From Candidatus Cloacimonadota bacterium (GTDB taxonomy: Bacteria > Cloacimonadota > Cloacimonadia > Cloacimonadales > TCS61), in the NCBI GenBank assembly GCA_030592835.1, contig JAUVIJ010000088.1, forward strand, positions 1 through 7,551: a DNA stretch of 7,551 bases. The letters are read 5' to 3'. The notes beneath the pieces are model-generated. The model was not told where the DNA came from. It saw only the letters and a list, made by a program, of their open reading frames with translations, and did not search any database. This document shows, piece after piece, positions 1 to 5,883 of this stretch. The position numbers were made by a program, and so were the translations under genes. Every line of letters begins with the position of its first letter. Position 1 is the first letter of the stretch.

Positions 1-849
1 AAACTCGAATTGGCCGATCGCTGGATCTACAGTTGAATCAATCAGGTTATCATCAATATAACAAGAAATTACGAATATCTACGTTTCAATGATGTAGCTA
101 ATTATCTAATCGATTTTATCTGGAAAGATTTTTGTAGTTGGTATCTGGAACTTGCCAAGGAAAGGATTTACAACGATTCTGATCGGGAAGGTCAATTAAC
201 TGCAAAATATATACTTCTTGATATCCTGCAAAATTCTATGAGATTGCTGCAACCGATCATGCCTTTCCTGGCGGAAGAGGTCTGGCAAAATATAAAGAAT
301 TATTTTCCCATGAAAGAAAAAGCTCTTGTAATAGCCGATTTCCCTCGATCAGATAAAGATTCTATCGATGAAAAAGTTGTTTCTTCCATGCAGTTATTAC
401 AGAAAATCATTGTTGCTGTTAGAAATTTAAGAAAACAGATAAACCTTCCGCCCTCCAGGGAAGTTACTATCGTAATAAAAACAGCAGATATCAAGCAAAC
501 CGAAATGATCGAGAAATATGAAAACTATCTTCATAAGCTGGCTAAAGTAGGAGAGATGAAGCTGGGAACAGAACTGGAAAAACCGAAATCCAGCATTGCT
601 GCAATTGTACAAGATCTTGAAATATACCTGTCCCTGGAAGGTTTAGTCGATGTTCAGTCTGAGATTATCAAACTGGAAAAACAGGTCTCATTACTCGAAA
701 AGGAGTCGAAGATCATAGAATCCAAATTGAACAATGAGAAATTTCTCAACAGAGCTCCTGCAAACATCATCGCAAAAGAGAAGGAAAAATTCGAGGAAAT
801 AAAAATAAAACTCGACAAAACCAGGAATGTTCTATCTGGATTAAAATAA
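1..849 (+). CDS. valS: Valine--tRNA ligase, C-terminal part (5' end outside the window), interrupted by an in-frame TGA
   Basis: Valyl-tRNA synthetase charges tRNA-Val with valine in the cytoplasm (class I aminoacyl-tRNA synthetase). Only the last 283 codons lie here; the catalytic HIGH/KMSKS core is upstream of the window. Frame 1 reads from base 1 as KLELADRWIYS, then TGA, then INQVI, and continues unbroken to TAA at 847-849. The start matches the family's DRWI-S-R-L-N segment, which opens the anticodon-binding domain. Further signs are the LLQPIMPFLAEEVW motif (codons 82-95) and a C-terminal tRNA-binding coiled-coil arm (codons about 217-282) with the typical NEKFLNRAP stretch. The first in-frame ATG after the TGA is at 238, inside the anticodon-binding domain, so it is not a credible start. 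I give the whole frame as one gene. The TGA replaces one residue, usually Arg, without shifting the frame, so it is either a sequence error or a real nonsense mutation. Family assignment is very secure; intactness is not. Confidence 0.9.
34..36 (+). other. Premature in-frame TGA codon inside valS
   Basis: Reading frame 1 of valS, conserved on both sides, is broken only by this TGA. The residue at this place in the family is commonly Arg, and CGA or AGA would each become TGA by one substitution. CGA is used for Arg elsewhere in this gene and its neighbours. No GTG, TTG or ATG occurs in frame between the TGA and 238, so local reinitiation is not supported. TGA is a normal stop here: six of nine genes in the window end with it. 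Confidence 0.85.
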
Positions 850-864
850 TCCTAGTTAATTGTA

Positions 865-870
865 AAGGAG
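865..870 (+). promoter_or_regulatory. Shine-Dalgarno of the DUF1232 gene
   Basis: AAGGAG lies six bases before the ATG at 877 in the 27-nt gap after valS. It is close to the consensus and fixes the start. Confidence 0.8.
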
Positions 871-876
871 CAGGGT

Positions 877-1389
877 ATGATCGATAAAAAAGAGAAAATA
901 AAAAAATCAACAACTGTTGTGAGAAAAACAGAAAATATAGGAGAAAAGCGCTTACATTTTTATGAGATCTTGAGAAAAAGGATAAGCAAATTTGTCGGCG
1001 AATATACCGGGGAAACAGGAAATAAAATAAGCGGATTCCTCTTTACTTTACCGGATTTCTTTATTTTACTTTGTCGTCTCGCTATCGATAAAAGAGTCAC
1101 TACTTCTCAGAAAGCCTTTATCGGAGGTATTATAACCTACGTTATTCTTCCTATTGATATCATTCCCGATTTTATCCCGGTTCTTGGCTATGTTGATGAC
1201 CTTGTGTTAGTGATATATGGATTAAACCTTATCCTGAATGAACTTGATGAAACTATTTTACGGGATAACTGGAGTGGGGAAGAAGATATTCTGGAATTGA
1301 TGCAGAAGATCACTTTTGCAGCAGAGAATTTCCTTAATAAAAATTTCATCGGCAAAATTAAATCCTGGCTGAACTCCTTTAAAAGATGA
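877..1389 (+). CDS. DUF1232 (YkvA-like) small membrane protein
   Basis: A 170-residue protein of the DUF1232 family, recognised by the signature LPIDIIPDFIPVLGYVDD at residues 91-108 (family pattern P-D-P-D-P-G-DD). The first 50 or so residues are charged and rich in Lys, with no signal peptide. Hydrophobic stretches at about 52-70, 81-98 and 100-120 suggest inner-membrane association, with the acidic signature between or at the edge of two segments. The tail (121-170) is amphipathic and ends in basic residues. The biochemical role of DUF1232 is not established, so I give no function. The gene starts 27 nt after valS behind a strong ribosome-binding site, and its TGA stop overlaps the next gene's ATG (ATGA), so it is probably cotranscribed and translationally coupled with rdgB. 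The family call is firm; the topology is inferred by eye. Confidence 0.85.
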   Translation: MIDKKEKIKKSTTVVRKTENIGEKRLHFYEILRKRISKFVGEYTGETGNKISGFLFTLPDFFILLCRLAIDKRVTTSQKAFIGGIITYVILPIDIIPDFIPVLGYVDDLVLVIYGLNLILNELDETILRDNWSGEEDILELMQKITFAAENFLNKNFIGKIKSWLNSFKR

Positions 1390-1976
1390 AATTATTACTG
1401 GCTTCGAGAAACAAAGATAAAATTAAGGAAATTCGTTCAGTACTCAAAGATATCGATATTGAACTAATAACTGCAGATGAAATCGAATCTCTACCCGAAG
1501 TAATCGAGGATGGATCCACCCTTGAGGAAAACGCAATAAAGAAAGCTCAAATCTGCGCCCGTTTTAGTGGGATTCTCACCGTAGCTGACGATACCGGTCT
1601 CTTTGTCGAAGCCCTGGAAGGAAAACCAGGTATTTATGCAGCCCGATACGCCGGTGAAAGTTGCACTTATGCTGATAATCGTAATAAAATGCTTGCAGAA
1701 CTAAAAGGGATCAAAAATAGAAATGCTGAATTCAGGACAGTGGTTGCTCTTGCTTCACCCGACAAAGTGATATGTACTGCTGCAGGAGCTGTAAAAGGCA
1801 CAATAACTACTAAAGAATCAGGGAAAAACGGGTTCGGTTATGATCCGATATTCCTCGTAGAAAAGACTGGAAAAACCTTCGCTGAAATGACTGATTCTAA
1901 AAAAAACTTGATTAGCCATCGCAGCCAGGCATTTTTGAACCTGAAAACATGTTTGATCAATTTTTTGGAAAATTGA
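1386..1976 (+). CDS. rdgB: dITP/XTP pyrophosphatase (RdgB/HAM1 family)
   Basis: Cytosolic nucleoside-triphosphate pyrophosphatase that hydrolyses the non-canonical purines dITP, ITP and XTP to monophosphate plus PPi, keeping deaminated bases out of nucleic acids. At 196 residues it has normal family length. Visible motifs in order are the N-terminal nucleotide-binding SRNKDK (7-12), TLEENA..KA (45-54), ADDTGL (67-72, with the catalytic acidic pair; many homologues have ADDSGL), GIYAARYAG (82-90), GFGYDP (149-154, base recognition), FAEM (165-168) and ISHR (176-179). All key residues are present. The ATG at 1386 overlaps the DUF1232 stop by four bases and has no clear Shine-Dalgarno of its own, so translation probably depends on coupling. 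The TGA stop is followed in the same frame by the mutase gene, whose ribosome-binding site starts within a few bases. Confidence 0.95.
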   Translation: MKLLLASRNKDKIKEIRSVLKDIDIELITADEIESLPEVIEDGSTLEENAIKKAQICARFSGILTVADDTGLFVEALEGKPGIYAARYAGESCTYADNRNKMLAELKGIKNRNAEFRTVVALASPDKVICTAAGAVKGTITTKESGKNGFGYDPIFLVEKTGKTFAEMTDSKKNLISHRSQAFLNLKTCLINFLEN

Positions 1977-1978
1977 TT

Positions 1979-1983
1979 GGGAG
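1979..1983 (+). promoter_or_regulatory. Shine-Dalgarno that sets the mutase start at 1989
   Basis: GGAGA (GGGAG-like with the preceding G) sits directly after the rdgB stop and about five bases before ATG 1989. The alternative in-frame TTG at 1977 would place the start codon on this site, leaving it without an upstream ribosome-binding site, so ATG 1989 is preferred. Confidence 0.7.
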
Positions 1984-1988
1984 AAATT

Positions 1989-3341
1989 ATGATAAATCCG
2001 AGAATTTTTCGGCAATATGATATCAGGGGTTTAGTTAATCGTGACCTCAATGAAAGCACTATTTTCCTTATTGGTAAAGCCTTTGGAACTTATTTAAAAA
2101 GGAAAAAACTCACAAACCTTGTAATCGGTGGTGATGCCAGATTAAGTACCCCTCACTTCAAAGAAGTTTTTACAAGAGCTCTGATCCAGACCGGGATAGA
2201 TGTAATCGATATCGGAACAGTCGCTACACCTGTTCTCTATTACGCTATCTGGAAATTACACACTGATGCAGGTGTAATGATCACTGCAAGCCATAATCCT
2301 GCCGAATATAACGGTATTAAACTCAATGAAGGACTCACCTCATTTTATGGAGAACAGATACAACACCTGCTGCAATTGATCAAGAAGAAAGATTTTGATT
2401 TGGGTCAGGGACAACAGTTCCAGAACAAAAATGTTAATAAAATGTATATCAATCATATCTTAAACGGTATCGAACTGGCAAGACCGGTCAAGGTTGTCAT
2501 CGATGCAGGTAACGGAGTCGGAGGACCCTATCTTCCCTTGATCCTGGAAAAACTTGGTTGCGATGTCACTAAACTATATTGTGAACCAGACGGGACATTT
2601 CCTAACCATCATCCCGACCCGACCGTAGAAAAATATATGGCAGATATGATTGCTAAAGTAAAAGAAGTAGGTGCAGAAGCCGGTTTAGGTCTGGATGGCG
2701 ATGCAGACAGGCTGGGTGTGATAGATGAAAATGGCAGAATGCTCTACGGTGATCAGATCCTGAATATCATAGCTAGAGATTTCCTGAAAAATAATCCGGG
2801 TGAAAAAATCATAGCCGATGTAAAATGTTCGAAAAACCTCTTCGATGATATTGAAAAACACGGTGGTATCCCGATTATGTATAAAACTGGACATGCAAAT
2901 ATCAAATCCAAAATGCAGGAGGAAGGTATCCTGGTTAGTGGAGAAATGAGCGGACATATATTTCTCAAGGATAGATATCTTGGTTTTGACGATGCAATTT
3001 ATGTTGCCTGTAGGTTTGTAGAGATAATGTCTAAAAGTCAGAAACCGGTCAGCCGGTATTTGGAAGATCAACCAAAAATGTATATAACTCCTGAAATTCA
3101 CATCAAAAGTAATGATGATGATAAGTTCCGGATCGTTGAAAAAGTCAGGGATTCCTTTATTGAAGAAGGCTACGAAGTTAACGCTATCGATGGTATTCGT
3201 ATGACTTTCCCCGACGGCTGGGGTTTGTGCAGAGCTTCAAACACTACACCCGTCCTGGTTGTCAGGTTTGAAGCGGAAACACAGCAGAGACTGGAAGAGA
3301 TCAAAAAACTGATCGAGGATAGGATCAAATCTTTTATGTAA
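1989..3341 (+). CDS. Phosphomannomutase/phosphoglucomutase (alpha-D-phosphohexomutase family)
   Basis: Interconverts hexose 1- and 6-phosphates (mannose and/or glucose) through a phosphoserine enzyme. It supplies sugar 1-phosphates for GDP-mannose or UDP-glucose and so for surface polysaccharide or LPS. The 450-residue length fits the AlgC/ManB type (about 460). The four domain signatures are in order: TASHNP (99-104) with phosphoserine Ser101; the metal loop DGDADR (236-241); the sugar-specificity loop GEMSGH (318-323); and the phosphate-binding loop RASNTTP (415-421) in the C-terminal domain. The GEMSGH form of the specificity loop is that of dual phosphomannomutase/phosphoglucomutases rather than phosphoglucosamine mutases (GlmM). 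I start it at ATG 1989, giving an N-terminus MINPRIFRQYDIRG typical of the family; a TTG at 1977 would add four residues. It follows rdgB by 12 nt. Its substrate preference cannot be read from the sequence. Confidence 0.93.
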   Translation: MINPRIFRQYDIRGLVNRDLNESTIFLIGKAFGTYLKRKKLTNLVIGGDARLSTPHFKEVFTRALIQTGIDVIDIGTVATPVLYYAIWKLHTDAGVMITASHNPAEYNGIKLNEGLTSFYGEQIQHLLQLIKKKDFDLGQGQQFQNKNVNKMYINHILNGIELARPVKVVIDAGNGVGGPYLPLILEKLGCDVTKLYCEPDGTFPNHHPDPTVEKYMADMIAKVKEVGAEAGLGLDGDADRLGVIDENGRMLYGDQILNIIARDFLKNNPGEKIIADVKCSKNLFDDIEKHGGIPIMYKTGHANIKSKMQEEGILVSGEMSGHIFLKDRYLGFDDAIYVACRFVEIMSKSQKPVSRYLEDQPKMYITPEIHIKSNDDDKFRIVEKVRDSFIEEGYEVNAIDGIRMTFPDGWGLCRASNTTPVLVVRFEAETQQRLEEIKKLIEDRIKSFM

Positions 3342-3381
3342 AGCTTTTGGGTGAATTATTAAACAAGTATAACGTTTTTTT

Positions 3382-3386
3382 GAGGA
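3382..3386 (+). promoter_or_regulatory. Shine-Dalgarno of the methyltransferase gene
   Basis: GAGGA stands six bases before ATG 3393, after a run of seven T at 3375-3381. The 51-nt gap upstream shows no clear terminator hairpin, so cotranscription with the mutase is possible. Confidence 0.65.
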
Positions 3387-3392
3387 ATTAAA

Positions 3393-4148
3393 ATGCTTTG
3401 GGATAGTTTCAGTAGATATTATGAGTGGGAATTCGACCTGTTCTGCAATGAACAGAAAAAAGATGTTGCTTTCTGGATCGATTGTGCAAATGAATTCGGT
3501 AATCCAATTCTTGAATTAGCCTGTGGAACAGGAAGGATAACGATACCTTTATTCCAAGCAGGTCACAGGGTTACAGCTTTGGATAATTCAGTGAGTATGT
3601 TGAAAATCTTGAAGTCCAGATTAAAGAGCTTCAGGCATATTTCTATTATTAAAGCCGATCTCACCGGATTTCAAATCGACAAGAAATTCAAATTCGCCTT
3701 TATCAGCTATTCTTCACTACAGCAGTTTTTATCTTACGATCAGCAGAAAACCTGCCTTACTCTGATAAAAAACCACTTGGTTCCCGGAGGAGTACTTGGA
3801 TTGGATATCGGGACAAGAATCTGTGACACTCCCCTGGAACAACCTATGAAACTCTTATATTCAGATGAAATTTTCTCTGATAAATCACGGGTTTCAATGT
3901 ATACATCCTGGGAAACTGATCTTGATAAAGGTATCAGACATTGGGTTGATCAATATATTGAGGAATTCACCGACGGAACTGTCCGAAAATTCATAAACAG
4001 GATCTCACTTCAAGAATGTAATCTTGAATATATGAAAAAACTCTTGCTCGATTCCGGATTCAGAATTCTTAATATCTACGGTTCATTCAATAAAGATGAA
4101 GTTACCGCAGATTCCTCTAATAACCTTTATCTCGCTGAGAGTATTTGA
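3393..4148 (+). CDS. Class I SAM-dependent methyltransferase, substrate unknown
   Basis: A 251-residue soluble protein with a Rossmann-type S-adenosylmethionine-binding core. Motif I is ELACGTGRI (41-49), the glycine-rich SAM loop. The acidic end of strand 2 is ALDNS (62-66), with Asp64 expected to hold the ribose hydroxyls. ADL (88-90) would contact the adenine. The strand-4 region FAFISYSSLQQF (101-112) is followed by a post-core LVPGGVLGLD (129-138). The C-terminal third (about 140-251) has a beta-rich segment with several Trp and Tyr residues and resembles the substrate-binding part of small-molecule or 'methyltransferase domain 25'-like enzymes. Nothing in the sequence or neighbours identifies the methyl acceptor. 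The start is supported by GAGGA upstream. The gene is the last of the plus-strand block and faces the minus-strand operon. The enzyme class is firm; function is open. Confidence 0.85.
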   Translation: MLWDSFSRYYEWEFDLFCNEQKKDVAFWIDCANEFGNPILELACGTGRITIPLFQAGHRVTALDNSVSMLKILKSRLKSFRHISIIKADLTGFQIDKKFKFAFISYSSLQQFLSYDQQKTCLTLIKNHLVPGGVLGLDIGTRICDTPLEQPMKLLYSDEIFSDKSRVSMYTSWETDLDKGIRHWVDQYIEEFTDGTVRKFINRISLQECNLEYMKKLLLDSGFRILNIYGSFNKDEVTADSSNNLYLAESI

Positions 4149-4209
4149 GTTAAAAGTTTATAAGTTAAAAAGTTACAAGTTTAAAAGTTGAAAGTTAGAA
4201 AGTTTAAAG
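4148..4209 (+). repeat. AGTT-based degenerate tandem repeat, period 7-8 nt (copy 1)
   Basis: AGTT begins at 4148, 4155, 4163, 4171, 4178, 4186, 4193 and 4201, so eight units are spaced 7, 8, 8, 7, 8, 7 and 8 nt. The intervening bases are mostly A with occasional T, C or G. The array begins on the last base of the methyltransferase stop codon. It resembles heptameric short tandem repeats known from intergenic DNA of cyanobacteria and some other bacteria. Confidence 0.8.
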
Positions 4210-4276
4210 AAAGAAGTCAGTCCGGATCCTAATGTTTGTTCCCTGCTATTCAGCGTGGTAACTAGAACCAAGATTG

Positions 4277-4337
4277 AATAACCTTCCGATTTTTCTTATG
4301 GTGATTTTTTCTGTAAGATAAAAATCGGAAGGTTGTT
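4277..4337. terminator. Long inverted repeat, probable (bidirectional) terminator
   Basis: The arms AACCTTCCGATTTTT (4280-4294) and AAAAATCGGAAGGTT (4320-4334) are perfect complements over 15 bp. Outside them one G-T wobble and two A-T pairs can extend the stem (4277-4279 with 4335-4337). Inside, CTTA (4295-4298) can pair with TAAG (4314-4317) across a two-base bulge, leaving a loop of about 15 nt. On the plus strand the stem runs into a T-rich tail (GTTATTATTT). On the minus strand the tail is less T-rich. The position between converging genes fits termination for both blocks, but a repeated palindromic element used elsewhere in the genome cannot be excluded. Confidence 0.6.
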
Positions 4338-4346
4338 ATTATTTAT

Positions 4347-4395
4347 GAATTACAACTCACGAATTACGTTTTAATTCATCATTCAACATTTAAAC
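4347..4395. repeat. Heptamer-register repeat patch (GAATTAC and TTCAACA types)
   Basis: Cutting from 4347 into seven-base units gives GAATTAC at 4347-4353 and again at 4361-4367, then three related units TTCATCA, TTCAACA and TTTAAAC (4375-4395). Read on the minus strand, the latter resemble the AGTT array: GTTTAAA then TGTTGAA, against GTTTAAA then AGTTGAA at 4179-4192, with 13 of 14 bases identical. Part of this patch may therefore be an inverted copy of the AGTT array. Confidence 0.5.
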
Positions 4396-4425
4396 TCAGA
4401 TAATGCAATAGAACTTTGCATGATT

Positions 4426-4468
4426 TAGGGTTTAGCGGTATTGGGTATCAGGTTTTGGGTGTTTGGTG
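4426..4468 (+). repeat. G-rich degenerate repeat patch, about 14-nt dimer period
   Basis: GGG occurs at 4428, 4443 and 4457, alternating with GG at 4437, 4451 and 4465. The three roughly 14-15 nt units are of the form TTNGGGT followed by a GG-containing half. The half-period of about 7 nt matches the register of the AGTT patches on either side although the sequence differs. Confidence 0.5.
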
Positions 4469-4480
4469 AAGCAATTTACA

Positions 4481-4523
4481 AGTTAAAAAGTTGAAAGTTT
4501 ACAAGTTAAAAAATTGCAAGTAA
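4481..4523 (+). repeat. AGTT-based degenerate tandem repeat, period 7-8 nt (copy 2)
   Basis: AGTT begins at 4481, 4489, 4496 and 4504, followed by decayed units AATT at 4512 and AGTA at 4519 (spacings 8, 7, 8, 8, 7). It has the same unit and orientation as the array at 4148-4209, about 270 bp away, and ends just before the stop of the NusG-domain-II gene. Confidence 0.7.
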
Positions 4524-4536
4524 TTAGATTTTTACA

Positions 4537-4908
4537 TCACTGAGTAATAATCAATTTGGATTTATCCTTATCTTCAAAATTTATTAAAATCTCGTTGGGT
4601 ACACATATTATTGGATTACTATTGCTCCATCCCTGTTTTACACAGTATTGCTGCGAACAACTCGACTCCGAGATTCTGACTTTTCCACTTTTAACCTCGA
4701 TCAGAGCTGAATTATTCAGGGCAAATATTGAATCCACAGATAGATCGACAGTATGAATTAATCTATTATGATGATAGATTCTGGCAAATTCGGAGGAAGA
4801 TCGGTTATGAAATGATAAAGACAGGATCAGAGCTGAAATCAGTAGTAACAAGATCAGGATTATATCAGCTTTGGTGATGATCCTGATTAACTTTCGAAAC
4901 CCTTTCAT
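4537..4908 (-). CDS. Small membrane-anchored NusG domain II protein
   Basis: A 123-residue protein with a short basic N-terminus (MKGFRKLIRIITK), one strongly hydrophobic helix at about 14-33 that should act as an uncleaved anchor or signal, and an extracytoplasmic domain. The C-terminal half carries the NusG domain II family signature: SSCSQQYCVKQGW (82-94) followed by IICVPN (100-105). The conserved cysteines are Cys84, Cys89 and Cys102, with a Gly-Trp after the second. Despite the name these proteins are not the transcription factor NusG, whose NGN and KOW domains are absent. The family's molecular role is unknown; the cysteines could form a disulfide or bind a ligand. The ATG lies 3 nt after the amrS stop and in the same frame, with only a weak GAG about ten bases upstream, so translation is likely coupled to amrS. 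The gene ends the minus-strand operon. Confidence 0.8.
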   Translation of the reverse strand: MKGFRKLIRIITKADIILILLLLISALILSLSFHNRSSSEFARIYHHNRLIHTVDLSVDSIFALNNSALIEVKSGKVRISESSCSQQYCVKQGWSNSNPIICVPNEILINFEDKDKSKLIITQ

Positions 4909-4911
4909 AAA

Positions 4912-5883
4912 TCAAAACTCAATGGGTATGATGGTGTTGCAGTCAGGACATCGATTCTCGTTCAGATAATTACGGATCCTGTTCTCTCTGCTGATCAGCA
5001 ATTTTTTACACTTCGGACAATAGGTGTTGTTATCTGTTAAAATATTCCCGAGATATACATACTTCAGCTTTTTCTCCGCTATTTTTTTCGCTTCATATAG
5101 AGTTGCATCAGGGGTCGGCTGATTAGTCATTTTATACTGGGGATAATATTTGGAGAAATGTAACGGTAGCTGATCATCGACATCCTGTATGAAATCAACC
5201 AGTGCCTGTATCTGTGATTCCGAATCATTTTCCCCCGGGATCAGCAGGTTCGTAATTTCCAAACAGCATTTACCCGAACTATACCGGATCGTATCCAGAA
5301 CAGGTTGAAGCCTGGCTCCGCATAACCGTTGATAAAAATCATCATCCATCGATTTCAGATCGATATTCATGGCATTTATGAATGGTAATAGTTCCTTCAA
5401 AGGTTCCTGATTAATAAACCCGTTAGTCACCATGACAGTGCCTATCTTATTATCTTGCAATATTTTAGCAGCATCGAGAACGTATTCGAACCAGGTTATC
5501 GGTTCTGTATATGTGAAAGCTACAAAATTGATCCGGTTCTGATCGCATAATTCTAATAGTTGCTCCGGATTAAGTTCTTTTACAGGAACATCAAACTGAC
5601 TGATAGTATAATTCTGACAAAAATCACAACTCAGATTACAGGAATTTGAACCAATAGATAGGATCATTTCTCCCGGATGATAATGATATAATGGCTTTTT
5701 TTCCATTGGATCCATACTGATCGTTACAGTCTTGGCATAATTGATCGAGTAAAGTATTCCCTGCTGATTTTGTCTGGCTCTGCATCTCCCGGTTTCTCCC
5801 GGTTTCAGTAAACAGTAATGGGGACACAATAGACATCGAACCTCATCATTTTTCAATTGCCTGAAATATTTAGCTTTGATCAC
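4912..5883 (-). CDS. amrS: AmmeMemoRadiSam system radical SAM enzyme (AmrS)
   Basis: A 323-residue radical SAM protein. The cluster-binding CNLSCDFC at 82-89 (Cys82, Cys86, Cys89) has the CxxxCxxC spacing that holds the SAM-cleaving [4Fe-4S] cluster. Before it is an N-terminal cysteine set, CLLCPHYC plus GRC (Cys17, 20, 24, 34), and after the barrel comes a zinc-ribbon-like tail CPKC...CPDC (289-292, 312-315). This triple arrangement, with FTYTEP (123-128), HFSKYYPQY (242-250) and YLGN (277-280), is typical of AmrS and related to pyruvate-formate-lyase activating enzymes (PflA-like). The substrate of the system is unsettled to my knowledge. Its namesake partners (AMMECR1-like and Memo-like proteins) are not in this window. 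The start is GTG at 5881-5883, supported by AAAGG six bases upstream. Its first base is the last base of the waaA TAG stop, so the two are coupled. Confidence 0.9.
   Translation of the reverse strand: MIKAKYFRQLKNDEVRCLLCPHYCLLKPGETGRCRARQNQQGILYSINYAKTVTISMDPMEKKPLYHYHPGEMILSIGSNSCNLSCDFCQNYTISQFDVPVKELNPEQLLELCDQNRINFVAFTYTEPITWFEYVLDAAKILQDNKIGTVMVTNGFINQEPLKELLPFINAMNIDLKSMDDDFYQRLCGARLQPVLDTIRYSSGKCCLEITNLLIPGENDSESQIQALVDFIQDVDDQLPLHFSKYYPQYKMTNQPTPDATLYEAKKIAEKKLKYVYLGNILTDNNTYCPKCKKLLISRENRIRNYLNENRCPDCNTIIPIEF

Larger units (their letters stand above)
4149..4536. other. Convergent intergenic region without a convincing gene
   Basis: About 390 bp between the stops of two converging gene blocks. 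It contains a 15-bp inverted repeat (probable terminator) and several patches of degenerate 7-8 nt repeats, listed separately. The stretch 4210-4276 shows no repeat, motif or open frame that I can interpret. Base composition is uneven, with AGTT/A-rich ends and a G-rich patch near 4426-4468. Confidence 0.75.

Noticed and set aside
34..36. Genome-wide reassignment of TGA to an amino acid
   Set aside because: Six of nine genes in the window end in TGA at the expected C-terminus, Trp is written TGG, and no other in-frame TGA was seen. A general recoding does not fit.
34..62. Selenocysteine insertion at the valS TGA
   Set aside because: A weak GTTAT/ATAAC stem (46-50 with 58-62) follows the TGA, but it is short, AT-only apart from one pair, and lacks the features of a bacterial SECIS. 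ValRS has no known selenocysteine, and the expected residue is Arg rather than Cys.
238..849. A separate gene starting at ATG 238
   Set aside because: The codons before 238 are clearly ValRS sequence in the same frame, so the ATG is an internal methionine.
2685..3101. A 138-residue open frame on the minus strand inside the mutase gene, and similar antisense frames at 300-612, 1818-2059, 5964-6227 and 6682-7011
   Set aside because: They lie fully antisense to well-supported genes, encode no recognisable domain, and have low-complexity or implausible composition.
4148..4523. CRISPR array in the repeat-rich intergenic region
   Set aside because: The repeats are 7-8 nt, degenerate and without unique spacers, and no cas gene is nearby.
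4149..4536. Insertion sequence or MITE remnant
   Set aside because: No transposase fragment, target-site duplication or matched terminal inverted repeats bound the region. The only long inverted repeat is internal and looks like a terminator.
4556..4756. A plus-strand 66-residue frame opposite the NusG-domain-II gene
   Set aside because: It is antisense to a gene with a clear family signature and has no recognisable content of its own.
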